From positions 1,446,501-1,510,500 of the forward strand of contig JACSYO010001618.1 of NCBI GenBank assembly GCA_016806645.1: a DNA stretch of 64,000 bases, written 5' to 3'. The translations under genes and the position numbers were made by a program. This document shows, piece after piece, positions 38,156 through 61,760 of this stretch; the stretch's first letter is position 1, and each line of letters begins with the position of its first letter. The stretch comes from Ophiodon elongatus (Eukaryota > Chordata > Actinopteri > Perciformes > Hexagrammidae). Below the pieces are notes generated by a model, which did not search any database, was not told the DNA's origin, and saw only the letters and a program-made list of their open reading frames with translations.

Positions 38156-40394
38156 ATTGGCGTATATGCTCGAAAAGATCTGGTTCATAAGACCAGTAAC
38201 ATCAGAAAGTTACCATGGTGCAGGTGCTCTGTGAATCTTCAAAAATACCAAGTAATATCATGTAAATATTGCAGTATGTTCCAACCCAAGCAGTGAGGTG
38301 CTGTAACCTTTCACAAAACCAAACACATGTGAATCACTTGCGATGGAAGACAGTGTTACCAATGAGACGACTGTGGCTCAAGAAGCGTTCACATTCATGG
38401 TACTGAACTAATTTCTCTCTTTTTGTTTTCCCCTTCCACCATGAACAGACATACTTTTGATGCAGTTTTAGCCTCTTTGTCGGTTGTGTGGATAGTACTC
38501 TTCAGAAAATGGTGTCAAGTATGATGTTTCTTGAGAGCCACAAGCCCATTAATAACCTGGCTAAGTTAGAGAGCACTGGGCTCATGAGGTGATGGCTCTT
38601 GACAGCAAAAGGAACACTATAATAATCAACCTTCTTCAATAGTACGATAAGGTTTTCAGGCTCAGTGAAATCCTCCTGTTTCTGTTTATAATATGGTTTT
38701 AGCACAGGCTGTCCTACCAAATTATCTCAAAAACATTTTTCTTTCAAGACTAAAGGGCCACTGAGCCCTGTCAAGGTGTTGTGATATAAAAAACATGAAT
38801 ACAAATACGTACAAAATATGCTATATAAGAAGAACAACAAACATTTATTAATTGCTTGCCCAAAGTTCTACCTTTTCTACCTTATCTCCATCACAGATGC
38901 AATATGTGTTTCCTCGACATTGTGCATAGTCTTGTTTGATTTAGTTTTCTCTGCTTAAATGTAGAAGAGGATGCCTCACGGCTTCTTCCAAGCTTTGAGA
39001 TGCAACGCCAGCACTCCTGCTACATTTAGTGATAAATGTGGCATGACAAAATACCTCAGAAACTGGAAGGGATAGGATGGGTTCATTGGTTGAGGCAATC
39101 ACTCACACTACCTAAGAGAAGAGAAGAGAGAAAAATATGTGGGGAAGAGGCAGAGACTAAGGAGGCGAAGAGAGCAACGACAATGAGCGTTGAGCTCTGT
39201 TTGGAGCTCTTTACTCTTTTGTGCCAGGAGAAAGGAGCTGTTTCCAGCTGGAAGTCACGCTCCCTGTTCTGTCACACAAGCCTCTTCTGTCTCCATTCAT
39301 CACTAAAACACAGAGAGGGTCTGAGGAACACATTTGGTTCAAGCCCCAAACTGCTGCGTACCTGCACATGATACAAAAATGATGATAGTTGCTGCAGTTT
39401 ACACTAATACATTTAACTGTTATCCTATTGCTTTTCTTCATTCCAATTTTTACTTCATGTTTTCTTCACAATACTTTTGCCACAATTTGACCACAGATGG
39501 TAGAAGGACAGATCACGGATTGTAAAAGGACTGCCTCAAGGCTCTTTTTCTTCACCTTTAACAAGGCTAAAGCCTTGTGTTGATTGAGCAGTGTGGGATA
39601 TTTTTGGCCTTTTACTGGTTCAGTGTGCGACCTGTGTTGTTACAGAGACATGCTGTGTCTTCCTGTGCTGTGCAATAAGACCAGCAGCATAGAATACCAC
39701 CATCTGTTTAATTATTAGCCTGAGTGGTGGTGTGTGACGGCTGTTGACCATTCTGGGATGTTTGTATAATGGTGACCGGTTCCACATCCTCGGACTGTGT
39801 CTCCTGAAGTGTTTGACAAGTAAAACTGCTGTTATATAAAAGGTAAGCTAATGTAGGGAATGGGTAGGTTGGTCCTGAATAAACACAGTGTGTAATTTCT
39901 GCAGTTAGAGATCTCTCAATCAAACCAATAACAAAAGAAGATTTACGATGATGTGAAGTAGTCGTTGTTTTCATTGGATGAGAAATCTACTCATACAGCT
40001 ACTGTAGCTAACGTCATGTGGCAAATTAAGTTAAATTTAAGCAAAGCAAACAGTAGTAAATAATACAGTGGCTCACCAACTTCCTTCCTCAGTCTCTGAC
40101 AGATCATCTTGTGTTTGCCATTTTTCCCACGGAAGTTAAAGCAACATAAGGGGGTGCAGGGGATATGACGCCATCGACTACATTTACATGCACACTAATA
40201 TTACACTATTATTCAGAATATGACAATATTCCGAATTTCCTATGGGTCATGTGAAAAAGCTTAATCCTTTTGTATATTCCGAATGGAGGATTTTTTGATT
40301 AAGACCTGGAATATGCTGATAATAAGAAAAAAACTCAAATCTGGTTGGAAGGAGATGCATAAGGAAATGCATAACCTTCGATTCATCTTTTCAC
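38156..40394. other. Intergenic, no gene recognised
   Basis: No supported gene. The open frame at about 39036-39371 has no recognisable domain and sits in purine-rich sequence. Confidence 0.4.
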
Positions 40395-40765
40395 TGCATG
40401 GCTCTAAGGATAGCAATGTCTGTTGGCCTCTCAGTTGTTCCAACACTTTCGTCCAAACTGAAATATCTCAACAACTATTAGCTGGCTTGTCATTGCATTG
40501 TAATAACTTGATGATGCCCTGGCTTTTCCTACAACATTATCATCAGGTTGATCAAATACCTGCAAAACTAATGACATTTCCATCAGGCCCAGTAGTACTT
40601 TGTGTTTATTGCTAATTAGCTATTTAGCTAATTTAATAGCATGCTTACCTGCTAAACTAAGATGGTGGACACGGTATAAACACTATACATACTAAACATC
40701 AGTATGTCAGCATACAGAAATAAGCATTCAGCTCTAAGTGCAATGCTCTCAGTCATGTTACAAAT
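40395..40765 (-). repeat. Dispersed repeat, same family as 63115-63615
   Basis: Longer reverse-orientation copy. It has AAATATCTCAACAACTATTAGC, ATCAAATACCTGCAAAACTAATGACATT, GCTAATTAGC and AAACTAAGATGGTGGACACGG in the order expected for a near full-length element. Confidence 0.7.
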
Positions 40766-43145
40766 ATTATGTATTCCTGAGTCTACTGTCCAATAACTGT
40801 AGTTATTTTTGAATCTATGCAAAAGTATATAAATATATAATAATACATAATACTTATTTTAAATGTAAAATGGATAGAGAGCAGTTTACTAAATATAAAA
40901 AACTGAAATGAGATAGAGAGTTAGAGATAGCGATAGAGTTGCCACCTGTATTTATGATATTAATTCATCGGTCCCCTCATCAAAAAAATATTAAGATGCC
41001 AGTCTCCTATCAGAGATGACTGGTATTTATATATAATAGTATTTCTAGTATTTTTGTAGAATCAAAGTTAAATCAAATGACCTTGCCCTCTGCCTTGCTG
41101 TAATCAGAGGGATTCAGGTCACGGCAGTGCTGAGGTCCTTTGACCACAGTGAGGCTGCACAACATCTATTGATTTCAATTAAGTCTGTATTGTGCCAGGG
41201 AGTGAACAGAGGTGAAATGAACGTCTTTAAAGCGATATTCTCTGTCACATTGGACACCAACCTATTGGAATGCTATAATGGTTTCTACTCCAGTGATGAA
41301 TACACATTCTTTATCACTTGGAAGCCATTTCAGATGGGACAAATATGCATCACAACCCTGTGGTGAGTGTGTGTGGTTCAGGCAGGGCTTGGCAGGATAT
41401 GCTGTGCAGGCAATTAAAACTTCTCATTAATGCTTTGTTTGACAACACTCAAGCTAATCCCATCATATGGCAGGCAGTGATAAGGGCACTTTCTTTTCTC
41501 AGTGCCCGTCATTCTGCTGGGAACCATGCCCTGGTGTAAAGGTGAACAGAGGGAAAGTATGAAGGCTCACTAATATTCTGATTCAGCTTTGGTCAGCGGG
41601 AGAAAAGGGGATCCCAGTTGAAGGAAAGGAATGGCAGTGTACACTAGATAGTGAAAGTTTAGGTTCTGTGTCAGACATTTGAAAAATTCCTAAAAAGGAA
41701 ATGACAAAATAAGTTGCGTTGTTTGTCCATGCCCTCTTGCATGACACATGAAAGTGTTTTCTGATCTGACGCCCTTATCAGCAGGACAACATCATTTGTC
41801 TGTCCCTTCCTAAACCAAGACAAATCCCTGTTGAATAACAAATCGTTTTATGACATGACATGGGTTAGGTTTGGGCATAAAACCGATTTGACTATAGGTT
41901 AAGGGAAAAATTGTGACTTAGTTAATGTAACTATTTTGTTAATGTTAAAATACTACTTCATCAAGGTCATGCTTGAAAGTCATGTTGACTGTCTGTTGGA
42001 AAACGGGAAACAAACAGCGATCTCCCTTGTTGAAATCTGATCCATGAAGTGCTTTAGCAGTAAAAAATTAAAAAATAACTCTATATACTGGCTGAGGCAG
42101 ATTCTTTTTTTTATTATTATTATTTAATTTTTTATGTTTTTTTATACGTAAAGGATTTGTTGGTGTGTTGGCTGTCTGAGTTTCCCCACCAAAACTCCCA
42201 TTAATATACCCATCAAATATCATATGCTGTCTCCTATTGCAACGTCCATTGCGTAACCTCACTGGAACATCACATGAAACAACTGTGGAAAACTACAGCC
42301 TTGCAGCTATAAGACGAGCAAACAGAGTATTTTTTTCTCTCCTTTTTATGCCCCATCGTGCTGCGCATGTCAGCGCCCACTGATTGTGATTCGGTTGGAG
42401 AGTGTGCACGCAACTGGGAGCCTCGGCCAAGCTGGCAGGGAGGGAAACCGGATTACCATTTCCACAGTGTGTGTGTTGTTGGGGCCCTCGAGCTGACTTC
42501 TGAGCTGCTACTACCTCTGCTAGACTGGAGCTGTCAGAGCTGCTCCGCTCATGTCTGTGTCATCAACACAACTGACACTTCTAGTGCCGGCGCATGCTCA
42601 GATGAGCAGACACAGACTTATATATATGCATACTCACACGGGCATGCTGAATCACACGCATGCATGCACACAGACTCACACATGCTCAAAAACACACTGT
42701 CATCACCACTAAAGTACGACTGAGGATATGTCTGACCAGGTATAAAATCACCTTCTCTCTCTTTCTAAATTTCTCTTTGTGCACTCTCTCACACACAAGC
42801 ACAAACGTACAGACATACCATTCAATATCTTGCACCAGTGCTTTTCCATTCTTATGAATAACTAACTTTCAAAACTAAGAGATGCTTGGATACAAACACC
42901 AGAAACATGGATCTGAGCAAACACACTACAGTATTTTGTGGCAACAAACAGGCATGATATTACTGGTTTAAGGAGGTCACCCAAACATGGCAATAAACTA
43001 TTTGTATTCATATTATTTGCTGAACGTCGTTGTATTTCACACGGTTAAAATCCTCCATGGAATGTTTTATGTTTACTCCATGTTGTGTACTCCATCTAAA
43101 CCTTAGCCCTTGTACTTGATAGCTAGGTTTACATTTTTTCATGTA
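40766..43145. other. Intergenic, no gene recognised
   Basis: No supported gene. About 41820-41990 has a GGGTTAGGTTTGGGCATAAAAC phrase resembling a teleost dispersed repeat. About 42600-42690 is rich in alternating CA/TG and TA steps. Confidence 0.4.
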
Positions 43146-43173
43146 TGTATTGTATTGTATTGTATTGTATTGT
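43146..43173. repeat. (GTATT)n pentanucleotide microsatellite
   Basis: About five tandem GTATT units. Confidence 0.9.
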
Positions 43174-44904
43174 CCCCTCATTTTCTGAGCTGTCCAGCTG
43201 GAGAGCAGCTATACTGTGCCTGGCAGATGTCTTCAACTGAGCTACCAGCACCAGTGCTCACTAGATATGTGAAGTGAGGTGTTATTCAGGGAAATAGCTA
43301 CAACAGCTGCATAGACACGATGTAGAAGATTCCACATAATGGTGTCTAATGCGTTTTTTGGAGGGACGTTATTATCAACACTCCCCAATCTCTGCTGTGC
43401 TGAGCTTGTATATGGTTGCAAGGAATGATGATGTCACTGCCAAGATGCCAATTATAAACTGCATTCACATAATCTGTTCCATGTGATTAGGCTCACTGAA
43501 ATATAGTAAAGCCTGTGAGCTATAGTGCATGAAGACAACTGGAGTCTGCTACTATACTCTCACATGACACACAGTATTTGCTGCATTTTATATCCAGCAC
43601 GCATAGAGCATGTATTTAATCTGTCATTGCTCTGCTCAGTCTTTTGATTTGTCAAACCTGCTGCTGCACTGCTCACCTGGAAACTCAACAGATAACTGTA
43701 GCAGTCACCTAATGATAATGGTACTTCAAATGTTACTTCTTTACCTTCTTTGGCTGAGCTGACCCTCAAGAGGAAAAATAAAAATAAATGTTTGATTTTT
43801 GCAGTCTTAATTGCATGATAACGAGTAACTCATAATTGCTAATTGTTAATAGTTAGACCAAATAAAATCAATCAATTATATCATCTAAAGTTGTATAACA
43901 TTTTTGATAGGCATGCCTCCGTGGGAAACAGATAGGGTGACCCAGAGCTGTAAAAAAAGAAAAAGAAAAAACGTGATGCAAACTGTAAATTTGTAAATAT
44001 ATAGCAATATTGATTCAAATGTGCCAGAAAAAAACCCATAGATATTCTAGGTTCTAGGATTACTTGAGGAGATGTGACCTGGGTGTGTTAGGATAGGACA
44101 AAAACAATAATTCAAATCTTTCATTAATGTATCAAGTTTACAAACGTTAAGTAAAAAAGAGCCAGAAGAGATTTATGTTAGAAAAACAAAGCTCATCATA
44201 TTTTGAGCATAATGAGTTACCCTGAAACTGAACAAGCATGTAATCCAGGCACGTAATTTTAATTGATACTTTTCTCAATCTTATGTGCAACATCAGGATT
44301 TTTATTTCATTGTTCCCTTTCCATAAACTCTTCGAAGTAAAGATATCTACGCATTCTGTACTTCTTTTCCACTGTGCATTTAGATCATAACAAATGTAGG
44401 CTAACTACAGCATAACAGCAGGGAGATAGATTGTGACCGGGAGGGATTGGCTGTCATCCAGGACAGCCATAGTGTCTGTGCTGGCACAGCTCTCAGTGCA
44501 GGTGTCACAAGGATATAAGATATAACTTTGGAAAAAAAAATTTTTTCCAGAAACTATAAGCTAAGTTTAAAGAGAACATCTCTTGCGGTGATGGAACTGA
44601 TTGCGTATTCATTTCCAATTACAGTATGTAAGAAATGTAGCATTAGCATAACACTGAGCAGGTCATTGTCATGCAAAACCATCTCACTCAACAATGCAGA
44701 ATGCAGGTTGGAAGAGCATTTCTATACCTTTTAAGTCAGCGCTTGTAGTTATTTGAAGAGGTACATCCATTTAACAAATGGTGTTTGTACTTCCCACATT
44801 TAATCTATTGTGTATTTGTACCATTGGCTTGTAAAATACACATGTGTTGTATGCATTTAAAAATGAATGGACACGTATATTCCATATATCTCCAAGATTA
44901 CATG
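43174..44904. other. Intergenic, 3' flank of slc6a1
   Basis: AT-rich sequence with no recognised gene. Confidence 0.45.
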
Positions 44905-44929
44905 ACACAGATATTATAATCTATAGGTC

Positions 44930-44939
44930 TTTATTTATT
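44930..44939 (-). promoter_or_regulatory. slc6a1: Candidate distal slc6a1 polyadenylation signal
   Basis: Overlapping AATAAATAAA on the minus strand, followed downstream by a GT-rich stretch. Chosen as the first strong double signal beyond the stop codon. Confidence 0.35.
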
Positions 44940-45917
44940 TTTGCAGATAACATATATTGCAATCATGCTTTTTCATATAACACCATCTAAAGACATTTAT
45001 TATATGTTTTTTACATAGAATATTTTACATTAGGCCCATGAAACAGCTAGAAATATACAAAACAATATTCTCTGACTAGACATTTCTATTACATTATTGT
45101 TATTGTTATTAATATTATCATCATCTTAATTATTACTCTACTCTGTTATTGTAATTATAATTTTTACATTTGAGAGAAATATGTGCTTTAGTTTCTGAGA
45201 TAATAATATTATTGCAGAAAACAGCAAATAATATCACATTTTTTTTGTTCAACATTTAGACAAAAGAAAAGAAAAACTCAGGTTGTACCGACATTCACAG
45301 ATACATGTATTACACAGTCCAGTTTACAACATCATTCAAGAGAGAAAACTGCAGTATGGTAACTTTATACAAAATTCACGGAACCCTTTGTCATTGCACA
45401 TTTTAATTCACATATCTTTGAAAAAAAGAACATAGAGAAAAGAAAATAAACGGGACTGGTTCAACCTGATTCCTGTCGCATGTAGCTGCCACAGAAGCAA
45501 ATTTTCTTGATCCTTCTTCATAGTAATACAGTGATATCTGTGGTCTGTCGCAAAGTCAGCTTCTACATACAATGTTTTTATATTGCCGAGCAAACTTGAT
45601 ATGTAACAATAGGTTTTTCTTTACCCTATGAAAAGGAGTAGTTTCAGTGGTGTTGGCCTACAGTATATAGCATCTGGCTATGTCCTGTTGTGTTAACAGT
45701 GCTTTTGCTGGCTTTGTCCGCTGACTGAGCCAAAGTTTCTCTCTCCCTATCTGATATTGGAAATCTGCACTAGCCACAGGGTAGAAACATAGTTTGGTTT
45801 CTACTAAAATGACTGAGTGAAGGCCATCACAGTTCATTTACACTGAAAGAAATGATGCTAGCTGAATAGCACACAAAAAAGAGAAAACCATTTGGATCAG
45901 CTTTCGAGTGTGCCGAT

Positions 45918-45918
<1 letters not shown>

Positions 45919-45959
<41 letters not shown>

Positions 45960-45991
45960 ACACACACGTACACACACACACACACACGTGT

Positions 45992-46061
<70 letters not shown>

Positions 46062-46062
46062 G
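45919..46062. repeat. Compound (CA)n/(TA)n microsatellite
   Basis: CA runs broken by GTA and GTGTA units, then a TA run. It lies inside the putative slc6a1 3' UTR, where the transcript would read TA followed by TG. Confidence 0.95.
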
Positions 46063-47596
46063 GATTGTGTGTTGATGTTTTGTTGCCGCTTAAGGTAAAA
46101 TGTTGGAATAATGGGAGGAAATGGAAAGAATTTGCTGACAGTTATTTCTTTTTTTAAACATAGCATTAATTGTTTCAGTGTAAAATGGTAGTATCTGAGA
46201 GCTGAGAGAATTTGGTCACTTCCACCTTTGTTCCTGAGGAGTGGGTTACTAAATAGATAAACAAGTAAACGGTTCCAGTCGGAAAAGTGGAGCTATCATA
46301 GAAATCCGTCATGCAATCTCCAATGCAGCAGCCACTGGAGCTTATTCAATCTCACAGTTTAAAATATAGATCTGAATTAGCATTGACTTATTGCAACATA
46401 ACTTAAACTTTACTGGTTTTACTGGTTGTCAGGAGAAGGAAATTCTATTTTTTCTAAATAATCTCTGGCATAAATATTGTACGCACAATGCAAATGTGGG
46501 ATTTATGTATTGGCTACTCGTTAGAGGTGGTAGTTTACAGATCCAAAAATTGTGCTTGTAATGTAATAGATGCTGTATTTGCTACTGTACTCCGTTGCTC
46601 TTCAGAGAGACAAAAGGAGTTGCTTGATTTAATCTGTATATATTCAGCGGGTCAAATGTCTGCACCAATCCTTCTAACACGAGTATGATTTTGGTCCTTC
46701 TCACTCTCACATATAGAAAATGACCTAAAAATGATTCTACAAAAAAGATTCAAACAACATACAAAGTTATTGTTCTTTAGAAAACAAAGAAACAATTATA
46801 ACAGTCTCTTGCTATGTATCCTATGTAAGTTATTTTTGCTGTCACAAGTTTCAATCGAGCCAAAATAAAAACTGGACGCTTCAAAATCCCATACTGTACT
46901 TGTGCTTTTCAAAGGTAGTCCCAGACATGGGTGGTAAACATTTCAGGTTAACTGCAGGATCCTGCAAGGGAGTGATAGTCTGGCTAAATTATATTTTACA
47001 CATACAAGCAGATTTGGCCTTACCTGTTGCACATTCCCATATTGTCTTTGCCATAAATTGGTCAGTATTCAATTTTCACTTCACAAACTTTCAAATTGCA
47101 TTTTTTTCACCTACTACACTGCATTCATTTTAATGTATGTATTTCATAAACAAGCAAAATGCATTTAACCAATATTTTTCTTTGTACAGTAATTGTAGTT
47201 TAGTAGATTAATTAATATCTTCAAAGTAGCACAATACTATTGAATCAACGCGGGCCTCCAAATTTAAATTATATATTCAATATACAGTAATTTCCTAAGT
47301 CACATTTCCTTTTCTAAAAAGACTAACTTTTTTGCATAATGAAATTCAAAATATCACAACAGTTTTGCTGGGTAATTTGTTTTTCCCTCATAAGTTTTAT
47401 AACTCTGTATTATACAAATAAACAAACAGAAAAAAACTAAAAATAACTGTGTAATCAGGTTGGTCTCACGTGTCCCCAGGAGGTAGGTGAATAAAAGCAG
47501 ACATGGAAGTCTGGTGGTCGTTCCCAACCTTGATTATGTTTTTTTCTGTGTAGATCGCCAGTCTGCCCGTCGAGACAGAGAGACACGCAGAAGTTT

Positions 47597-59349
<11,753 letters not shown>

Positions 59350-59514
59350 GGTCACTGTGAGTATCAGATAGTCCTGACCGGTGAAGAGGAGGGGGTTTCA
59401 ACACCGGTCCAGGCAAATAGCAGCTTCCCCGTCCTGTACACCCAGCTCCGAGCAGAGACGAATAATCGGGGTAATGAGAGTGATCAGGGGCAGCTCAGCA
59501 GCCTTCCAGCGACC
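59350..59514 (-). other. slc6a1: slc6a1 5' UTR portion of the first coding exon
   Basis: 165 nt between an acceptor (TATGTTTTCAG, AG at 59515-59516) and the start codon. GC-richer than the adjoining intron. Confidence 0.6.
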
Positions 59515-60868
59515 CTGAAAACATAATTATGTTTACATATGAATTTACTGAAAAAAGACAGAAGCAAATACTTGTTTGAAATATATTATGAAGTTGAATG
59601 CCAGGTCCTAATAATGAGTGATAATTGGCGTAATTCTGCTTTAATTGTTTAATATATTTACATCATTAAAAAAAACTGTGATTCTGATTTTCATTTCAAT
59701 GAAACTGGAATAATGTTCCCAATTAACCGAATAATTGATTTTTTTCATGAAAAAAAAGGATTAAAGATGTGACCAAAAATGCTTATCAAGGTGGCCATGC
59801 TTAAGAAGAAGTCTTATGTTACTGGTTAAATATAATTTTCCACGATTACTGTGCATGCATCCATTAATTCCATGACATTCTTCAGGGGTGGATAGAAGAA
59901 ATGTGCCCCGCGATCCGTGAACCCCACGGGATCAAATAAAGACTTCTCATGCAATAAAAATCACTTTTAATTGCCTGGAGTGAATGCATGTTAGCAGAAA
60001 TTTAGAGCCTGCTCTTGTCCTTGAGTCATTATGCTCTAAATTCAATGGCCCACTTCCTACTGCTCCGGTACAAGAGAAGAGCAATTAAACACATTTAGGA
60101 GTCAGGCGCGACGATAATGTCTAATGAATCACCTGGAGAGGCTAATAAATCACTGTAGTTTTTGAATAGACATTTTCATCAATTATCTGCGGGACAGAGT
60201 AAAAAATATATATATTTATTTTACTTACTTGTTAATCTGCAGTTATGCAAATAATATGTTTCACCGTTTAGGCACATGACTTGAGCAAGGTTCTGCTTTT
60301 ACGTTATTCATTTTTTATTCATTTTTACTTTTAAAATGTAAAATAAACATTTGCTCATGATAATTGAACAAATGAAACATAGAGCGCGCTCTCTGCGCTC
60401 TCCATCAACTCGCGCGCGTAATAGTGAAAGGCATTAGGCTTTGAGGCAACACGAGTACAAATCTTTTGGTGTTTTACACAGTAAGCATTTTACATCCAAT
60501 CTGTTAATAATATTCCAGGTTAATGTAACATTTGACTTCAAAGAAACGCACACCCTCGAGACAAATTGAAATTAAGTGAAGTAAGTAATATGTGCAGTTT
60601 TTTTTCCCACACCGATCACACATTTACATTCGACAGATTTAAAATAGTTGGCTGCATGATTAAGGATCAAATTCGCTAATGACTCCTGAGATGAGTCTCT
60701 TGCATCGCCAATAAGTGCAGTCGCACATCCGTGCACATTGCCAAATTCCGCGCATCTGCATATTCCAAATTCCTCAATGACCCTCGCTTGTAATAAGTAT
60801 GTCAACGAACACATATATATATTCCTGATTTATATAAATGTATGCACACTGTGTAACAGAATACTTAC
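59515..60868 (-). other. slc6a1: Putative slc6a1 first intron
   Basis: 1.35 kb between the inferred non-coding exon 1 and the first coding exon. About 59940-60200 is non-repetitive with balanced composition and is a candidate enhancer. About 60383-60420 is a short CpG cluster with the palindrome GAGCGCGCTC. Confidence 0.55.
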
Positions 60869-61250
60869 AATAAATTCCTTTGATTTTCCAGATTGTTTCC
60901 CCGATGGGAAAATCCGAATTTTAAAAAGTTACTTCCTTGCACTTTTACAGAATAAAACCAAGGTGAAAAACTTTGCATCCGACGACAGCGGGCACATATA
61001 TGATCCTGAGAGGGGAGGATGGCGAACAAACGCGTCTTGTAGAGCGAGGTGCTGTCCTGGAAGGAGTGGTGCTGAAAGAGAGGAGGGAAGAGAAGACGGG
61101 GAAAGGAGCTGCCGCCGTCTGAGTTGAAGCGAGCAGGGACGTAACATGGAGCGCAGGATCCTCACTCTCATCTACATAGCGTCAATGTCACCTCAAAGTC
61201 GACCCTCCCCAACTCCAACATTTCCACCTCTGAAATGGCAGCAGGTTTGA
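60869..61250 (-). other. slc6a1: Putative non-coding exon 1 of slc6a1
   Basis: Ends at a strong donor (GTAAGTAT, 60861-60868) and lies about 27 nt downstream of a TATA box on the minus strand. It is GC-richer than the surrounding sequence, holds a REST-like element at 61048-61076 and contains an 80-codon upstream open frame (61171-60929). Mammalian SLC6A1 also has non-coding 5' exons. The transcription start is inferred. Confidence 0.4.
61048..61076 (+). promoter_or_regulatory. REST/NRSF (RE1)-like element with wide half-site spacing
   Basis: On the minus strand the left half-site TTCAGCACC is perfect and the right half-site GGACAGCACC has one difference from consensus. The gap is 10 nt instead of 2. 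An 8-nt insertion falls within the range of non-canonical RE1 spacings reported for REST. It lies in the inferred first exon of a neuron-specific gene, where RE1 sites often occur. Confidence 0.5.
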
Positions 61251-61276
61251 GAGAGGAGCATCCTCTTGTCTCAAGG

Positions 61277-61283
61277 TTTTATA
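61277..61283 (-). promoter_or_regulatory. slc6a1: Candidate slc6a1 TATA box
   Basis: TATAAAA on the minus strand about 30 nt upstream of the inferred first exon, directly downstream of a GA/A-rich tract. Confidence 0.35.
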
Positions 61284-61299
61284 TCCTTACTCCTGCAGC

Positions 61300-61331
61300 T
61301 TTTTTTTTTTTTTTTTTTCACATCAGCAAGT

Positions 61332-61381
<50 letters not shown>

Positions 61382-61412
61382 TCTTTCTCTCCCCCTTTCT
61401 CTCCCCCTCTCC
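61300..61412. repeat. Poly-T and (CT)n tract
   Basis: T19 followed by a CT-rich run grading into CCCCCT units. On the gene strand this is a GA repeat plus poly-A immediately upstream of the TATA box. Confidence 0.95.
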
Positions 61413-61601
61413 CTCATTCATCCTTTCTGGCTCACTCAGGGGCCAGTTGATGCTAACTAAACAACCTAATAAATAGATTTCATCACGTTGCCATTACTAA
61501 CACTTATGCACACTTAAGTGACACATAATCACTGTTTTTACTTTTTTTACCATCCAACTTTTGGGTGGTGAACATGAAACAGCTTGTGCAGAAAGGCCAG
61601 A

Positions 61602-61760
61602 CTATGGGTAAAAATAAGAAGTTGCACCAAAAGCAACCATTCCAAAGTAGCAGATAGAGAGGACGATGCCAATGGCTGCTTTAGCTCCTGGCAAAACATG
61701 ATAAGAGGGTCCCAGCCAATAAAGGGAGTCAGGGTGTGTGAGATAAATTGAAAACTCTGC
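61602..61760 (-). other. Unidentified open frame with a membrane-like segment
   Basis: A 52-codon frame bounded by TAA and TAG. Its second half is preceded by a splice-acceptor-like TTTTGCCAG (exon start at about 61687) and encodes a hydrophobic run, AAIGIVLSICYFGMVAFG, then ATSYFYP and stop. Codon composition looks protein-like. There is no good start codon, so it would be a last exon or a pseudogene fragment. I do not recognise the protein. Confidence 0.25.

Larger units (their letters stand above)
44905..47596 (-). other. slc6a1: Putative slc6a1 3' untranslated region
   Basis: About 2.7 kb of AT-rich non-coding sequence follows the slc6a1 stop and runs to overlapping AATAAA signals at 44930-44939. 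A long 3' UTR is usual for this gene in mammals. Closer ATTAAA-type signals exist (for example near 47131-47136), so shorter isoforms are possible. The UTR contains a compound CA/TA microsatellite. Confidence 0.4.

Noticed and set aside
45827..46166. Val/Cys and His/Thr open frames on both strands
   Set aside because: Low-complexity translations of the compound CA/TA microsatellite.
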